Shown here: piece by piece, positions 46,201 through 54,918 of the stretch | Numbering within the stretch: position 1 is the stretch's first letter | Layout: each line of letters opens with the position of its first letter | Source of the DNA: Prostheceraeus crozeri | Lineage: Eukaryota > Platyhelminthes > Polycladida > Euryleptidae | DNA length: 64,000 bases | NCBI GenBank assembly: GCA_907163375.1 | Contig: CAJQUW010006861.1 | Coordinates: forward strand, 1 to 64,000 | Reading direction: 5' to 3' | The notes under the pieces: generated by a model | What the model was told of the DNA's origin: nothing | What the model saw: only the letters and a program-made list of their open reading frames with translations | Database searches by the model: none | Position numbers and translations under genes: made by a program

Positions 46201-46760
46201 GGGGATCCTGACAGCCGAATCTTAGCTGTTCGGATATGCAACAAAGCTCTTTGAGCTTCCTCCCCTGTGGCATATCTGGCTATGCCTTTCCAAAGTCCCC
46301 TCAGCGATGGCCGCCGCCCCTCTTCGGAGGTAAGGTGTGGGGTGGGACCATTGGGGTTGCTTCCTCCCCCGGTCAATGCTGTTCACCCTGTGTGAATAGC
46401 TTTGGCTTGGGTATGCTAGCACCCCGGTGGTATCGGAATGGCCATCTCCTCCCCGGGGCACTCCTCGCCAGCAGTAGACATTAATTTGCTTACTGGGTGT
46501 GTCGCTTCGTACTGTCTCGATACGAAGCCTCCTATCCGCTGGACGGAGCCGGGTAAAACAATAACAACAACAATGCTTCCTATGGAATCGTTGAAAAGAT
46601 GTTTAAACCTATTTTCTACCATCCTGTTATCAAACAAACTATCCCGTCTATTTCTCTCAAAATTACAAATGGTTTACATGGGTGCATCCATGTGAAAGAT
46701 ACAAAATCCCTCATAACTTTAGTGTTTCCGAAAAGTCATTGTAAAATGTTATTGAAATAA
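43256..46760 (+). pseudogene. minor capsid (penton-like) protein with tandem domain duplication
   Basis: One frame (codons in phase with 43256) runs to 46037 with only three stops: TAA 43784-43786, TGA 44024-44026 and TAG 45251-45253. The first unit opens FYLVLLSNVATNRFVGNR with LNGKWEVGVTQVVHSN and ends near 44650 (LMDILGFDQNTF, APLLAMITYQP, VTSVTLHFRMK). The second unit opens in the same open stretch at about 44700 (SFLIYLTSNASMNKFPNNK, LEGEWEVGVSSICYD). It continues past 45422 to KKLFGFSLLQDKF, is interrupted at 46038-46574, and ends after a frame change with FYHPVIKQTIPSISLK and LITLVFPKS at a TAA (46758-46760). The opening S-N...L.G.WEVG pattern is that of Polinton penton-like minor capsid proteins at vertices. 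AATAAA follows at about 46756. Confidence 0.7.
46038..46574 (+). mobile_element. retroposed SINE-like or truncated non-LTR insertion, 537 bp
   Basis: GCTTCCTATGG flanks both sides (46027-46037 and 46575-46585), an 11-bp target duplication. The insert is much richer in G+C than its surroundings, contains CGTGTCGTAAGAGGCGAC, and ends in an A-rich tail AAAACAATAACAACAACAA. Variable-length duplication plus A-rich tail indicate target-primed reverse transcription. I cannot name the family, and open frames within it are not conserved protein. Confidence 0.8.
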
Positions 46761-46941
46761 AAAGATATGTAGAAAAAGTGTTTTGAAGAAGCGTTGACAA
46801 AGTGGTAAAGTCTTTTCAGAGATATAGTGGGAATGAACTGACTGTAGGCATATATTCACAAGGAAGTGCAATTTAAAGCGATACATAAAGGAACAATGAC
46901 TATCAACAAAAAACATCAAAATTCATTAAGAATGAATCTAT

Positions 46942-49900
46942 TTACACATCTCCTGAATGTGGTAGTGTGAGTTTAATTCTTTTGGGTGGTAATATCTTTG
47001 TGTCAGGATGTCCATGTGGAAGAGACATGTTATTTTCTATCCAACACCTCTTATCCTCCCATGCTGAAAGTGCTCGCTTCCTAGATGCATGAGTTTTTAC
47101 CTCATGTGTCTTTGATTTTAAGATGGTCATGTTGACAAACGTTATGTTCTTATTCATGTAGGCCATCTTATAGACCCTTTGTTTCATATTTACAACAATC
47201 GATTTAGATGTGCCTTTTGCGCGCTTAATACTGTCGCTGGAGTCTTTTGGTTTCATAGAATACATTTTAGAACGAAGAAGAATCATTTCCTTAATTTCCT
47301 TTCCTGCCATTTCATCTTTAAAGCATCCTAAGTTTGCTTTTTTTAGTATAGTGGGTGATCTGTAGGATAATTTGATGTATCAAAATATTTTTCTAAAGAA
47401 TTTCCTACTTCATTGAAATTTAACTCTTTCTGAGCAGCGATACTTAAAAAGAAACTGTCGGTATCACCGCCCAGCAAACGCACGTCTTTAATTAGAGGGC
47501 ATGGGTTTTAATATTCTATAGAAGAGTTGATACATTTCAAGCTTGGAATAATTTAACACTGCTTGTCCAATGTAGATGGGCTTGTACAACTCTACTTCTG
47601 ATTTTATCATTTTAACACCAACCAACTCATCATCTATAATATCTCTATCAATAAAGAGAGGTAATGTCGCTAACTTTTGAAATGTATCATTATGATCCAC
47701 AAGTTTATAGTTAATACGCTTTCTGACGTCCTCCATCGTCTTACCAAAAAGACTATTATTCTTATATTTGTAGAAATCCTTTCCAAAATTATTTTGGGCT
47801 AGTGCACGTTTCTGGCTGTTACTATCAATATAAGGTTTCAGAAAGGCTTTCTGTCTAAATTTGATAATGCGGTGAACTGTTTTTAAAATCATGCCTATTT
47901 CTAAATAAAATTTTAAGATGGAGAAGTGGACTAAATAATTTTTTATCAAATTGAGTTAGCAAAAGTTTACGGCAAGGCTTATACTTGGGCTGTCCGCTCC
48001 CTTCTAATTCTTTATGAAATTGTTTCATAAAGTTCGAAAACATACCTTCAGTCATTTCGCCTGATTCGGGTGCAAGTGGAAAATCCACAGTTTTATTTTT
48101 AATACTATTTGGATAGATAAGATCTATCTCAAAATAATATCCCCAATCACCATCATCTAGAATAGCTAGTATGTTTGAAGGGATGGAGAAATGCTGAATT
48201 TCATTATCACCCAACCAGCTAAACTCAGAGTGTGGTAGAGGTTTGGACAGTGAACTACCATATAAATTATTCTGGTCATAGTACTCAAGAAGAATCTGAT
48301 CATCATCTACTATTTTTGATTTTATTTGATGCCTATTTACAAATGTGAGACCACCGCGAATTCCTCGTGCAAATAAATTATACATCTCTAGATCTTGCAA
48401 AAGATGGATGGTCTCCCCAGTCATTTTAAAAGCAGGCTGGAAGACTGACAAAGTGAACAGGATCGAATTTATCTTCTTCTAATGCCACTCGTCGAAACTC
48501 CTGAAGTACATCAACCAGCAAAAATACGTCGAATTTTAGATAGGCGATCATATAATCGCTAAACGTTTGACAGTCAAATTTTGTCCATGGAACTTGAGTA
48601 TGATTGTAATCTTCTACCTTGCATTCTACACCAGTCAAATCATTTTTAAATTTGTCTATTGATGGAAGAGAAGTCTGACTAAGTTTAGAAATGTTATCAA
48701 ACTATGCATATGGAAACACTCCTTTGCGTGTGATGACTTCATCCGTCAAGTTAGGATATTGTTTCTTCAAATTTTGAGTTAGTGGAAGAGACTTAAGATT
48801 TTGAACGAGAGATGCCAGTGATGAAGCCATGAATTGATAGGAATCTATAAATTTTATATCAAAATAGACTGTCTTATTTTCTTTAGTTTTGTCAACTGCT
48901 AGTTTTGCTGTCATGGCCATGAACTTTTCTCTCGTTTGAGCTATTACACTTACCTTCCACTCTTTCATTTTTCCTAACCCCTTTTATTATCATATGACTG
49001 TCATAACCTTTGAAGTTATGAAAATAACGGGTAGAGTACGCCGTTTCAGTCTCAGTGAAAAATTACATCTTGTACATAGCGCGTTTCTAAATTTACCAGT
49101 GATGTGATCATGGTCGCGCACTTTCTTGATTTTATCTTCATCAAACGTTTTATTACATTTTGGGCAGACTTTACAACTTTCAAATTTTACTTGATCATCT
49201 GATGACATATTCAATGATCTGCGTTGGAGTTCACTATTATATTTTTGCTGAAATTTGACAGCGCTTTCGAGGAATTGTAAGAATTTATGTATACAATCCT
49301 CACCTTGCCAGACGTGCATTTTATTATTTTTATTTTTGAAGTAATCATGCCATACCTAATAACATGATATGGCTGCCGCTTTATGGGTGTTATCATCAAT
49401 ATAGCATTCGATGTCAGCATAGATGACACGAAGATGACTTAATTCATCATTTTCTATATGAAAACTCTTTATGAAAGTATATAAAAACCACTATCGTGTT
49501 CGTTAAATTTATCAATATTTGATTTTAGTCCTTGGATGTGAAAATTTAACCAAGCTTCTTTATCGACTACCTCTGTAGCAGGAGAGGAGGGTGTTTAAAA
49601 CACCAACCTCTGTACTATTTCACCAGTATGATAATCAACTTTAACATATTTTGATTTAAGGTAGATGAGCGCTTTTATTCTAAACTGCTCTAAATTATGA
49701 AAGAGCGCATCTATCAATGTTGAATTTTGATGGAACCACTCCGGAAAATCAGCAATAGTTTCTGAGGATTCCATATGGTAATTTCTCACTACATTATTGA
49801 GCGATACTTCAGTTACTCGAATAGAGGAGGTGCATTTGCTGTAACTATCATTTGTGTGTGTGTGGTGAAGTCTATGTGAAGATAATTGAAAACCTGTTTC

Positions 49901-50296
49901 AAAAGATTGGAAACAAAAGTCATAAGTAAAGGAGACATGTTGAATAGAATCATCCTCACCTCGGGAGATTGATGATGGCTTGGGTTGACACACACGTTGT
50001 CTGATGTGTCGGATGAGATCGCGCTTCCTCGTGAAGATATACCCACAATCAGCACATGTTTTGGATGCTTCCCGTGACTGCACACTTGAGTTGGAAGTGT
50101 CATCATCTGGAGGAGAAATCATTCTATCATCTCTATTGAAGTCATAGTTTATTTTTACAACCTACCTTCACTCAACAGTTGTAAAGCTTCCTCGAGAAGG
50201 GAGCGCTTTGATGATGAAGTAGATGCCTGAAATTGAGAAAGATGCTATTAACCTAACGTTCAAGGGAGATGAGTGATGAAATCCTTAACTTACCAT
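46942..50296 (-). pseudogene. protein-primed DNA polymerase B with N-terminal zinc fingers
   Basis: The replicative polymerase is read leftward. ATG 50296-50294 is followed by an intron (50293-50227, GTAAGT...TTTCAG), then ASTSSSKRSLLEEALQLL. C2H2 fingers follow (CADCGYIFTRKRDLIRHI; HRLHHTHTN) at 50100-49830, then CPKCNKTFDEDKI with KVRDHDHITGKFRNALC near 49150. Exonuclease segments come next: IKFIDSYQFMASSLASL and YLKFDVFLLVDVLQEFR. Polymerase motif A (YYDQNNLYGSSLSKPLP, 48290), motif B (DFYKYKNNSLFGKTMEDVRKR, 47740) and motif C (GGDTDSFFL, about 47460) follow, with the C-terminal LLRSKMYSM near 47270. Catalytic aspartates survive. Six or more frame changes or stops break the gene, so it is inactive. 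A second tiny intron (about 35 bases, near 50164-50130) would remove one stop but is shorter than usual. Confidence 0.9.
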
Positions 50297-50464
50297 TTCA
50301 ACGAAATTAAGTCAAAATCTGATACTTTGATAGTCAGAATGTAGTAATTGACTCAAACCAAAATAGGATGCGTCAGAAACGTTAGATTATATTTGAGTGG
50401 AGAGAAAAGTTCACTTAGTGTTAATATATCTCAAATATCGAATGAAATCTAGTCTATTTTTCCC

Positions 50465-50473
50465 TTTTATATA
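50465..50473 (-). promoter_or_regulatory. TATA box for the PolB gene
   Basis: On the minus strand GTATATAAAAGG lies about 170 bases before the PolB ATG. CCAAT-type words sit just upstream (ATTGGC at 50490 and GATTGG at 50508, plus-strand reading). The same stretch separates PolB from the divergent gene at 50570 and may serve both. Confidence 0.6.
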
Positions 50474-50569
50474 CTCCCATGCTCAACATCATTGGCTATT
50501 CATTTTGATTGGTTGCTTGCTTATGCTTAAGGACTAAGAAATCAAGTTTATGGCATACATTTCAAAGTC

Positions 50570-50986
50570 ATGGATTCACCATCAACTCTCTCGCATGAAT
50601 CACCAGTGTCTGCATCAAGAATGCGAACTTGCCCTCCCGCTCCGAAAAGGGCAACGGTGGAGAAGCAGAGAAGGCTGGATTATATTCCAAAGTTGGAATT
50701 ACCAGATCTAGCGGAGCAAGAAGAGTTAGAAATGATTTATGTGCGATTGAAGTACCTGCTCTACAATCAGGAAGATGTAAAAACGGAAACTGACATTAAC
50801 CTTCTCCATGATATACGGAGACGGTACAGTCCATCATCCCAACCCCGGAATGAAGTGAAATGGAAATACATCTATGTTGTGTTGGTCGCGGCAGAGGAAC
50901 GATTAAGGCAGTTGAAGTGCAACTGCAGTGGTTGTGAGAATTTATGGGACAATATGACTTCCGAGCAACTTTTGAATTATTTGTAA
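50570..50986 (+). CDS. unknown Polinton protein, 138 aa
   Basis: The frame is intact and divergent from PolB. The first 40 residues are Ser/Pro/Arg-rich and disordered (STLSHESPVSASRMRTCPPAP). Residues 45-75 are acidic and helical (LPDLAEQEELEMIYVRLKYL). A Cys-rich C-terminus (LKCNCSGCENLW) could bind metal. AATAAA lies 9 bases after the stop at about 50993. No family is recognised. Confidence 0.6.
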   Translation: MDSPSTLSHESPVSASRMRTCPPAPKRATVEKQRRLDYIPKLELPDLAEQEELEMIYVRLKYLLYNQEDVKTETDINLLHDIRRRYSPSSQPRNEVKWKYIYVVLVAAEERLRQLKCNCSGCENLWDNMTSEQLLNYL

Positions 50987-51244
50987 ATTTCTTAATAAAT
51001 GTTTATTTGCTTCATCTGTCTGTTTTCACTTATTTCTGGGTAATGTAGCATGCATAATCATTAACATCATAGTGAAAATCTGATCATTTGACAGCTCAGT
51101 ATAAATCATACCAGTTGATGATAGATACAATCATTTTTTCCTAAGTACTACCTCTATCACTGAGGATAAATGATAAAGGGATTGAACATCAAGAACAGAG
51201 ACATGTAGTTCTTTAGATTTATTTAGAATTGAAGCACATATACT

Positions 51245-51484
51245 TTATAGCGAAGAAAAGTCAAGTGGAAGAACCTTTAAGTCATTGTAGACTTCGTAGC
51301 ACCTTGGACGTTTAGGGGCATCTGGCGCTCTTCTCACGCGCGTTGTTTTCGGTGTCCAGTCTTCATCTATCCAGACAATTCTTACAGTCTTGCCTTGATC
51401 GCAAGTCTCCTTCTGATCACACTTGTCTTCATCACACCACTCATTGACGATCACAAAATTACATGGTGTTTCTGAGTTTGTCAT
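51245..51484 (-). CDS. paired small Polinton protein, minus copy, 79 aa
   Basis: The 79-residue protein has an acidic Cys-containing middle (DEDKCDQKETCDQGKTV) and a conserved C-terminus (KTTRVRRAPDAPKRPRCY, then DLKVLPLDFSSL). It is a paralogue of the plus-strand gene at 51648-51899, differing at 2 of the last 36 residues. The two genes are arranged head to head around about 160 bases. The function is unknown. The KRPRCY and LDFSSL words suggest a short interaction protein, but this is a guess. Confidence 0.6.
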   Translation of the reverse strand: MTNSETPCNFVIVNEWCDEDKCDQKETCDQGKTVRIVWIDEDWTPKTTRVRRAPDAPKRPRCYEVYNDLKVLPLDFSSL

Positions 51485-51602
51485 CTTAGTGTGCTAGTTT
51501 GTATAATATGAATAAGAGTGCTACAATCTTCCGACTTATGTAGTCTTCATCTAAATTAGAATCATTCTGATTGGTTGTTGAGGAATTCATTGTTGAAAAA
51601 CA

Positions 51603-51610
51603 TATAAAAG
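51603..51610 (+). promoter_or_regulatory. TATA box of the plus copy
   Basis: TATAAAAG lies 38 bases upstream of ATG 51648, in the spacer between the paired genes. A CCAAT-type GATTGG lies at about 51570. Confidence 0.6.
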
Positions 51611-51647
51611 TCAGAAAATTGAAACACTTCTCATTCTCATCTATCTC

Positions 51648-51899
51648 ATGATGGAAGGCACAACTCCCGCCTTAGAGATCTTCAACAAAATCTTTGAAGT
51701 GGTCGACGAGTGGGATGAAGACTGTGATCAGAAGGAGACTTGCGATAAAGGCAAGATTGTGCAAGTTGTGTGGAGTAATGGTGGTTTTACACCAAAAACA
51801 ACGCGCGTTGGAAGAGCGCCCGATGCCCCAAAACGACCAAGGTGCTACAAAGTCTACAATGACTTAAAGGTTCTTCCACTTGACTTTTCCTCGCTATAA
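51648..51899 (+). CDS. paired small Polinton protein, plus copy, 83 aa
   Basis: This is the paralogue of 51245-51484. Its N-terminal 20 residues differ (MEGTTPALEIFNKIFEVVD), followed by DCDQKETCDKGKIVQVVW and the shared C-terminus. The N-termini have diverged while the tail is conserved, which points to selection on the tail after duplication. It ends TCGCTATAAAG, so the stop lies close to the inverted-repeat end; AATAAA follows at about 51922. Confidence 0.6.
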   Translation: MMEGTTPALEIFNKIFEVVDEWDEDCDQKETCDKGKIVQVVWSNGGFTPKTTRVGRAPDAPKRPRCYKVYNDLKVLPLDFSSL

Positions 51900-52273
51900 A
51901 GTATATGTGCTTCAATTGTAAATAAACCTATATACTACATATCTTTGTTTTGTAATGTATTTGTCTAGAAATGGAAATAAATGGAGGAATTTAGATACGG
52001 GGTTAGTTAACACATTTATTATCGGTCTACTTTTCTATCGAAAGAGATCGCACCATTAGAGAAGTTAGAAAGTGATTTTGTATACGTGTGGCGTAGGAGT
52101 GACCTCCCATTTCATCCCTTCATCATTCAGCCTCAATGATAGAGGCAGTTCTTAAAAGAACTCATGGCTCATTCTCAGATAACGTTCGCAATGAAGAGTT
52201 TAAAAAGTAACCTGTGGCAGATAGCTAAGACTCAACCGATTGGCGTTCAAAGTGCTACGTTGAGAACTGTCAA

Positions 52274-52426
52274 ATGCCCAACATGAGTTGCCCCAGAGGT
52301 TTCGGTCTAAAATATGACACACTCCCTTGCCACACTTATCACTACGATATCATCCGCTGTCTCAAGAGAGATCGCCCACCAACAGGAAGAATTATACCGA
52401 AATCCTCCTTAACATGCAACGTTTAA
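52274..52426 (+). CDS. small cysteine-containing frame, 50 aa
   Basis: From ATG 52274 the frame reads SCPRGFGLKYDTLPCHTYHY and IIRCLKRDRPPTG and ends TAA 52424-52426. Upstream in the same frame KCYVENCQ gives further cysteines back to a TAA near 52226, so the frame may be a terminal exon. The composition is protein-like but no family is recognised. It may be the tail of a decayed gene. Confidence 0.3.
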   Translation: MPNMSCPRGFGLKYDTLPCHTYHYDIIRCLKRDRPPTGRIIPKSSLTCNV

Positions 52427-52606
52427 GTTGACTGATAGCAGATACAACTTTGTGATTTTATTTTTTATTTGTATGATGGATTCAGTCCGACCGAAGTCTG
52501 TCCAGGGCAAACCACGTGGAGGTACTATCATGTTTTGCCCCATGGTGGTTTTTAGAGAGACCGCTGGTTCGTTCTCAGGATGTGAATAGACTTAGGTTTG
52601 GCCGAT

Positions 52607-52643
52607 TCCGCTGAGAGAGACTTGTAATCTCTCTGTCAGCGGC
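52607..52643. repeat. hairpin downstream of the 54-aa gene
   Basis: CCGCTGAGAGAGA pairs with TCTCTCTGTCAGCGG across a short loop, with one small bulge. It lies 45-80 bases beyond the stop of the minus-strand gene 52689-52853 and could act in 3'-end formation. Confidence 0.4.
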
Positions 52644-52688
52644 ATCGACCTCTACTATAAGCTGACTGTTAGAGTGCGGTATATACCC

Positions 52689-52853
52689 CTACTCTGTTGA
52701 ATTGGCATCATCGTCAGTTGTTGATGAGCCAATTCGAGCAAGATTGCTATGGACTCGCTCTCGCTCCTCCATCTCTAGAATCTCAATAAATAAATTTCTC
52801 GGTCTAAGCCGAGGCTTGTCAGGAGAGCTAACTGTCGTCTTAGGTGTTTTCAT
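52689..52853 (-). CDS. small basic/acidic Polinton protein, 54 aa
   Basis: An ATG at 52853-52851 opens a 54-residue frame: a basic head (KTPKTTVSSPDKPRLRPRN), a helix (LFIEILEMEERERVHSNLAR) and an acidic tail (TTDDDANSTE). A TATA box lies about 40 bases upstream, which is the main reason to believe the gene. No family is recognised. Confidence 0.5.
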   Translation of the reverse strand: MKTPKTTVSSPDKPRLRPRNLFIEILEMEERERVHSNLARIGSSTTDDDANSTE

Positions 52854-52891
52854 GATGGAGTATAGAATGAAAATGAAAGAGAGGCAATGGT

Positions 52892-52899
52892 TTATATAC
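52892..52899 (-). promoter_or_regulatory. TATA box for the 54-aa gene
   Basis: GTATATAAACC on the minus strand, about 40 bases before ATG 52853. Confidence 0.55.
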
Positions 52900-53010
52900 T
52901 CCTCTGATACAAAGACATGACTCAGTCTTTTTAATTATGTGATAGATTCAGTCAGACGGAAGTCTGTCCAGAGCAAACCACGAAGAGGTACTATCACTCT
53001 TGCTCCGTGT

Positions 53011-53026
53011 GGCTCTTAAAAGAGCC
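53011..53026 (-). promoter_or_regulatory. histone-type stem-loop sequence
   Basis: Minus-strand GGCTCTTTTAAGAGCC forms a 6-bp stem with loop TTTA, almost the form of metazoan histone mRNA 3' stem-loops. It lies in the likely last exon of the gene at 53130-54178, within coding sequence if the proposed splice is used. The resemblance may be chance. Confidence 0.3.
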
Positions 53027-53129
53027 GTTTGGGGCGTTCTCGGGATCAAAACGATCCTACTGCTGATGTAAAACTCTGAAAGGAAAAGAATAGGATATTA
53101 GATGTGGTAAGGAAATGATCATGTTGAAG

Positions 53130-54178
53130 TTACTTACTGGGCATTTTCTTCCGGACTTTTTGGACGACGAAGTCCTCAAGCTCGCCGGTGATGTCCATGT
53201 TCATATGGAGACATCGGACTCCGTCGCCCTCGTGGCATTGCTGCGTCTGATTGGGATCACTTGTGATGGTTGGGGCGTCACACATTATTTTCGAAGAGAG
53301 GAAGATGGACTTCATACACTCTTCTTTTTCTACACTTCTCACGCTCATGCAATCGCTCTACTTCAGCCACCAACCTCTTGTTCACACCCTTCACTTCCAC
53401 TGTCTCCTTCACCACGCTTCGCATCCGATCTATCTCATCATCCTTCCTCAACAAATTCGCCTGCAGACTACTCACCAAACTTGCTTTCTTCATCAGCTCA
53501 CTCCTTTCCACCATCCACTCTTTCTCCTTCTGCCTCATACTTTCCAACTCTTCTATCGTCACCTTATACCCTTCAGCCTTCGCAGTCAACTTCTCATTTC
53601 GCATCACTAATACTTTTTTCTTCTCCTCAACCGCCCTCAATCGATCCTTCATCCCTCGTGTTCCCTTCCTCCCTCCGAGGCGATGATGCCGCCAACGGCT
53701 TACCCACTTCCTTTCCCTCATCCTTCCCCTTCTCAAGATCACCAATGTTCCCAAACAATTCCTCCAACACGTCATCCAAATCAACATCAGGCTTCTTGAT
53801 GTCCCCTCTCAACTCCACTTCTTCCTCACTCAAACCCTCATCAGTCGCCTTGGTAACACCTTTCTTCCCCACCGCATCCTCAATCGTCGCCACTGCCACT
53901 CTTACCTCTTCCATATCTAACAAAACTCCCTCAAACCACGACTTTAACCCCTACATACTAATATTGCCACTAGGGCACTGGCTATGGTTCCTAATGAACT
54001 GTACATCACTCCCATCCTCACATACTACCTTATGATGCACACACACCCTCAACAACACTTTCCTCACATGCTCGCCCACCGTCCCCTCTTTAATGTGCTT
54101 TTTGAGGTCGCTGCCTCTGGCAATACGGCCACAGCTACACTTGCCGATAAGCATTCGTGCATTGATCATCTTAGTCAT
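53130..54178 (-). pseudogene. right-end Polinton gene: zinc motif, acidic and coiled-coil protein
   Basis: Read leftward from ATG 54178: an N-terminal Cys/His cluster (GKCSCGRIARGSDLKKHI; VCVHHKVVC; HSQCP), a TAG at 53951, and an acidic segment (EEEVELRGDIKKPDVDLDDV). After a frame change near 53660 a long coiled coil follows (RLRAVEEKKKVLVMRNEKL; SLVSSLQANLLRKDDEIDRM), then another frame change near 53340 and a C-terminal piece ending about 53130. A 42-base intron (GTATGT to TTGTTAG around 53950) would remove the TAG in frame. A donor GTAAGT near 53135 and an acceptor near 53078 could add a last exon with ALLRATRSKSD. Upstream, an acceptor at 54189 and a donor at 54799 define a 611-base 5' intron. 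The function is unknown. Confidence 0.55.
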
Positions 54179-54188
54179 AGTGACGATT

Positions 54189-54799
54189 CTGTAAAGATAG
54201 TAAAAATTTTTAGCAAGTGTTTATAGGATACTACTTGCTGATAGGCATTGAAAGACTAAGTCCAAAAACATTTGATAGCAGTCGTCGAGGCGTTGGGCTC
54301 TTGAATCCGTTACAGGCATTACTCCGAGGGGATGTTATCCCAGCTCTAAGGCCTCGACCCACAAATCCAACCTCGGGCGGACAGAGCGTGCGTCATGTCA
54401 TTGTGTTGGTATCCGGGACCCGATTTTGACATGAAAACCGGTGGAGTTATTTACAAGAGGAAACGTCCCAAGTCACAGACTCACAAACGACTGCTTTATA
54501 TTCAAAAACTTTAATCATCATCATTAAATACGAATTTAAATTTTTCAGTATTTTAGTACTACTCATAAAACGTTTATAAGTAGTCTGTCACCTACAGCAC
54601 ATCATGAACTGTCAAAAGTTTTTTGAATCAAGTCTAAAGGACTTGTAGAAGCAAAGTTATAGCCGTTTGAAGATTTGGGCCTACTATCATCAAATAGTCA
54701 GTCATGCTATACTGGCTAACCTATAAGTCTGACTTCTTAGCTGATATCAGCAATGAGAAGTCAGAAGTCCGATATCGGACCTCAAAAGAAATGACTTAC
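54189..54799 (-). other. 5' intron of the right-end gene
   Basis: On the minus strand CTACAG|GTAAGT at 54799 and CTATCTTTACAG at 54190-54189 are consensus donor and acceptor, 11 bases before the ATG at 54178. Inside are two perfect palindromes (CTGATATCAG 54741-54750; GTCCGATATCGGAC 54767-54780). Plus-strand open stretches here have no support. Confidence 0.5.
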
Positions 54800-54918
54800 C
54801 TGTAGTCAGTTTCTCAACTTAGTGAGATTCCTCTCCCGAACTCGTACTTGTATATCCTGTGAGTATGCAATCGATAAGAGGCGGGGGGAGGTTGGACATT
54901 GGTTATCCAAAATTTGAC

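Larger units (their letters stand above)
51231..51917. repeat. inverted duplication carrying the small gene pair
   Basis: From AATTGAAGCACATATACTTT at 51228 through the coding region, the left arm is matched by the right arm in reverse, ending near AAGTATATGTGCTTCAATT at 51900-51918. The similarity covers the coding sequence and 3' flank. The central 160 bases are not obviously palindromic. Confidence 0.8.
52471..53045. repeat. two direct copies of a 110-bp block
   Basis: 52471-52580 and 52937-53045 share GATTCAGTC, GAAGTCTGTCCAG, GCAAACCACG and AGGTACTATCA, then diverge and rejoin at GTTCTC(A/G)GGA. Read on the minus strand each block lies just downstream of a small gene or exon. They look like duplicated 3' ends of two paralogous genes. 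Confidence 0.75.

Noticed and set aside
46236..46695. Short proteins within the G+C-rich insertion
   Set aside because: Open frames on both strands overlap and have no motifs. They reflect high G+C, and the region is a retroposed repeat.
52477..52580. Histone-like coding words in the duplicated block (GKPRGG reading)
   Set aside because: The match is a few residues, not extended, and broken by stops. Only the stem-loop in the second block merits a note.
53115..54035. A 306-codon plus-strand open frame, the longest on that strand of the right arm
   Set aside because: It is Ser/Pro/Leu-rich low complexity, exactly what results from reading a Lys/Glu-rich coiled coil antisense. The minus strand has the splice sites and Cys/His motifs.
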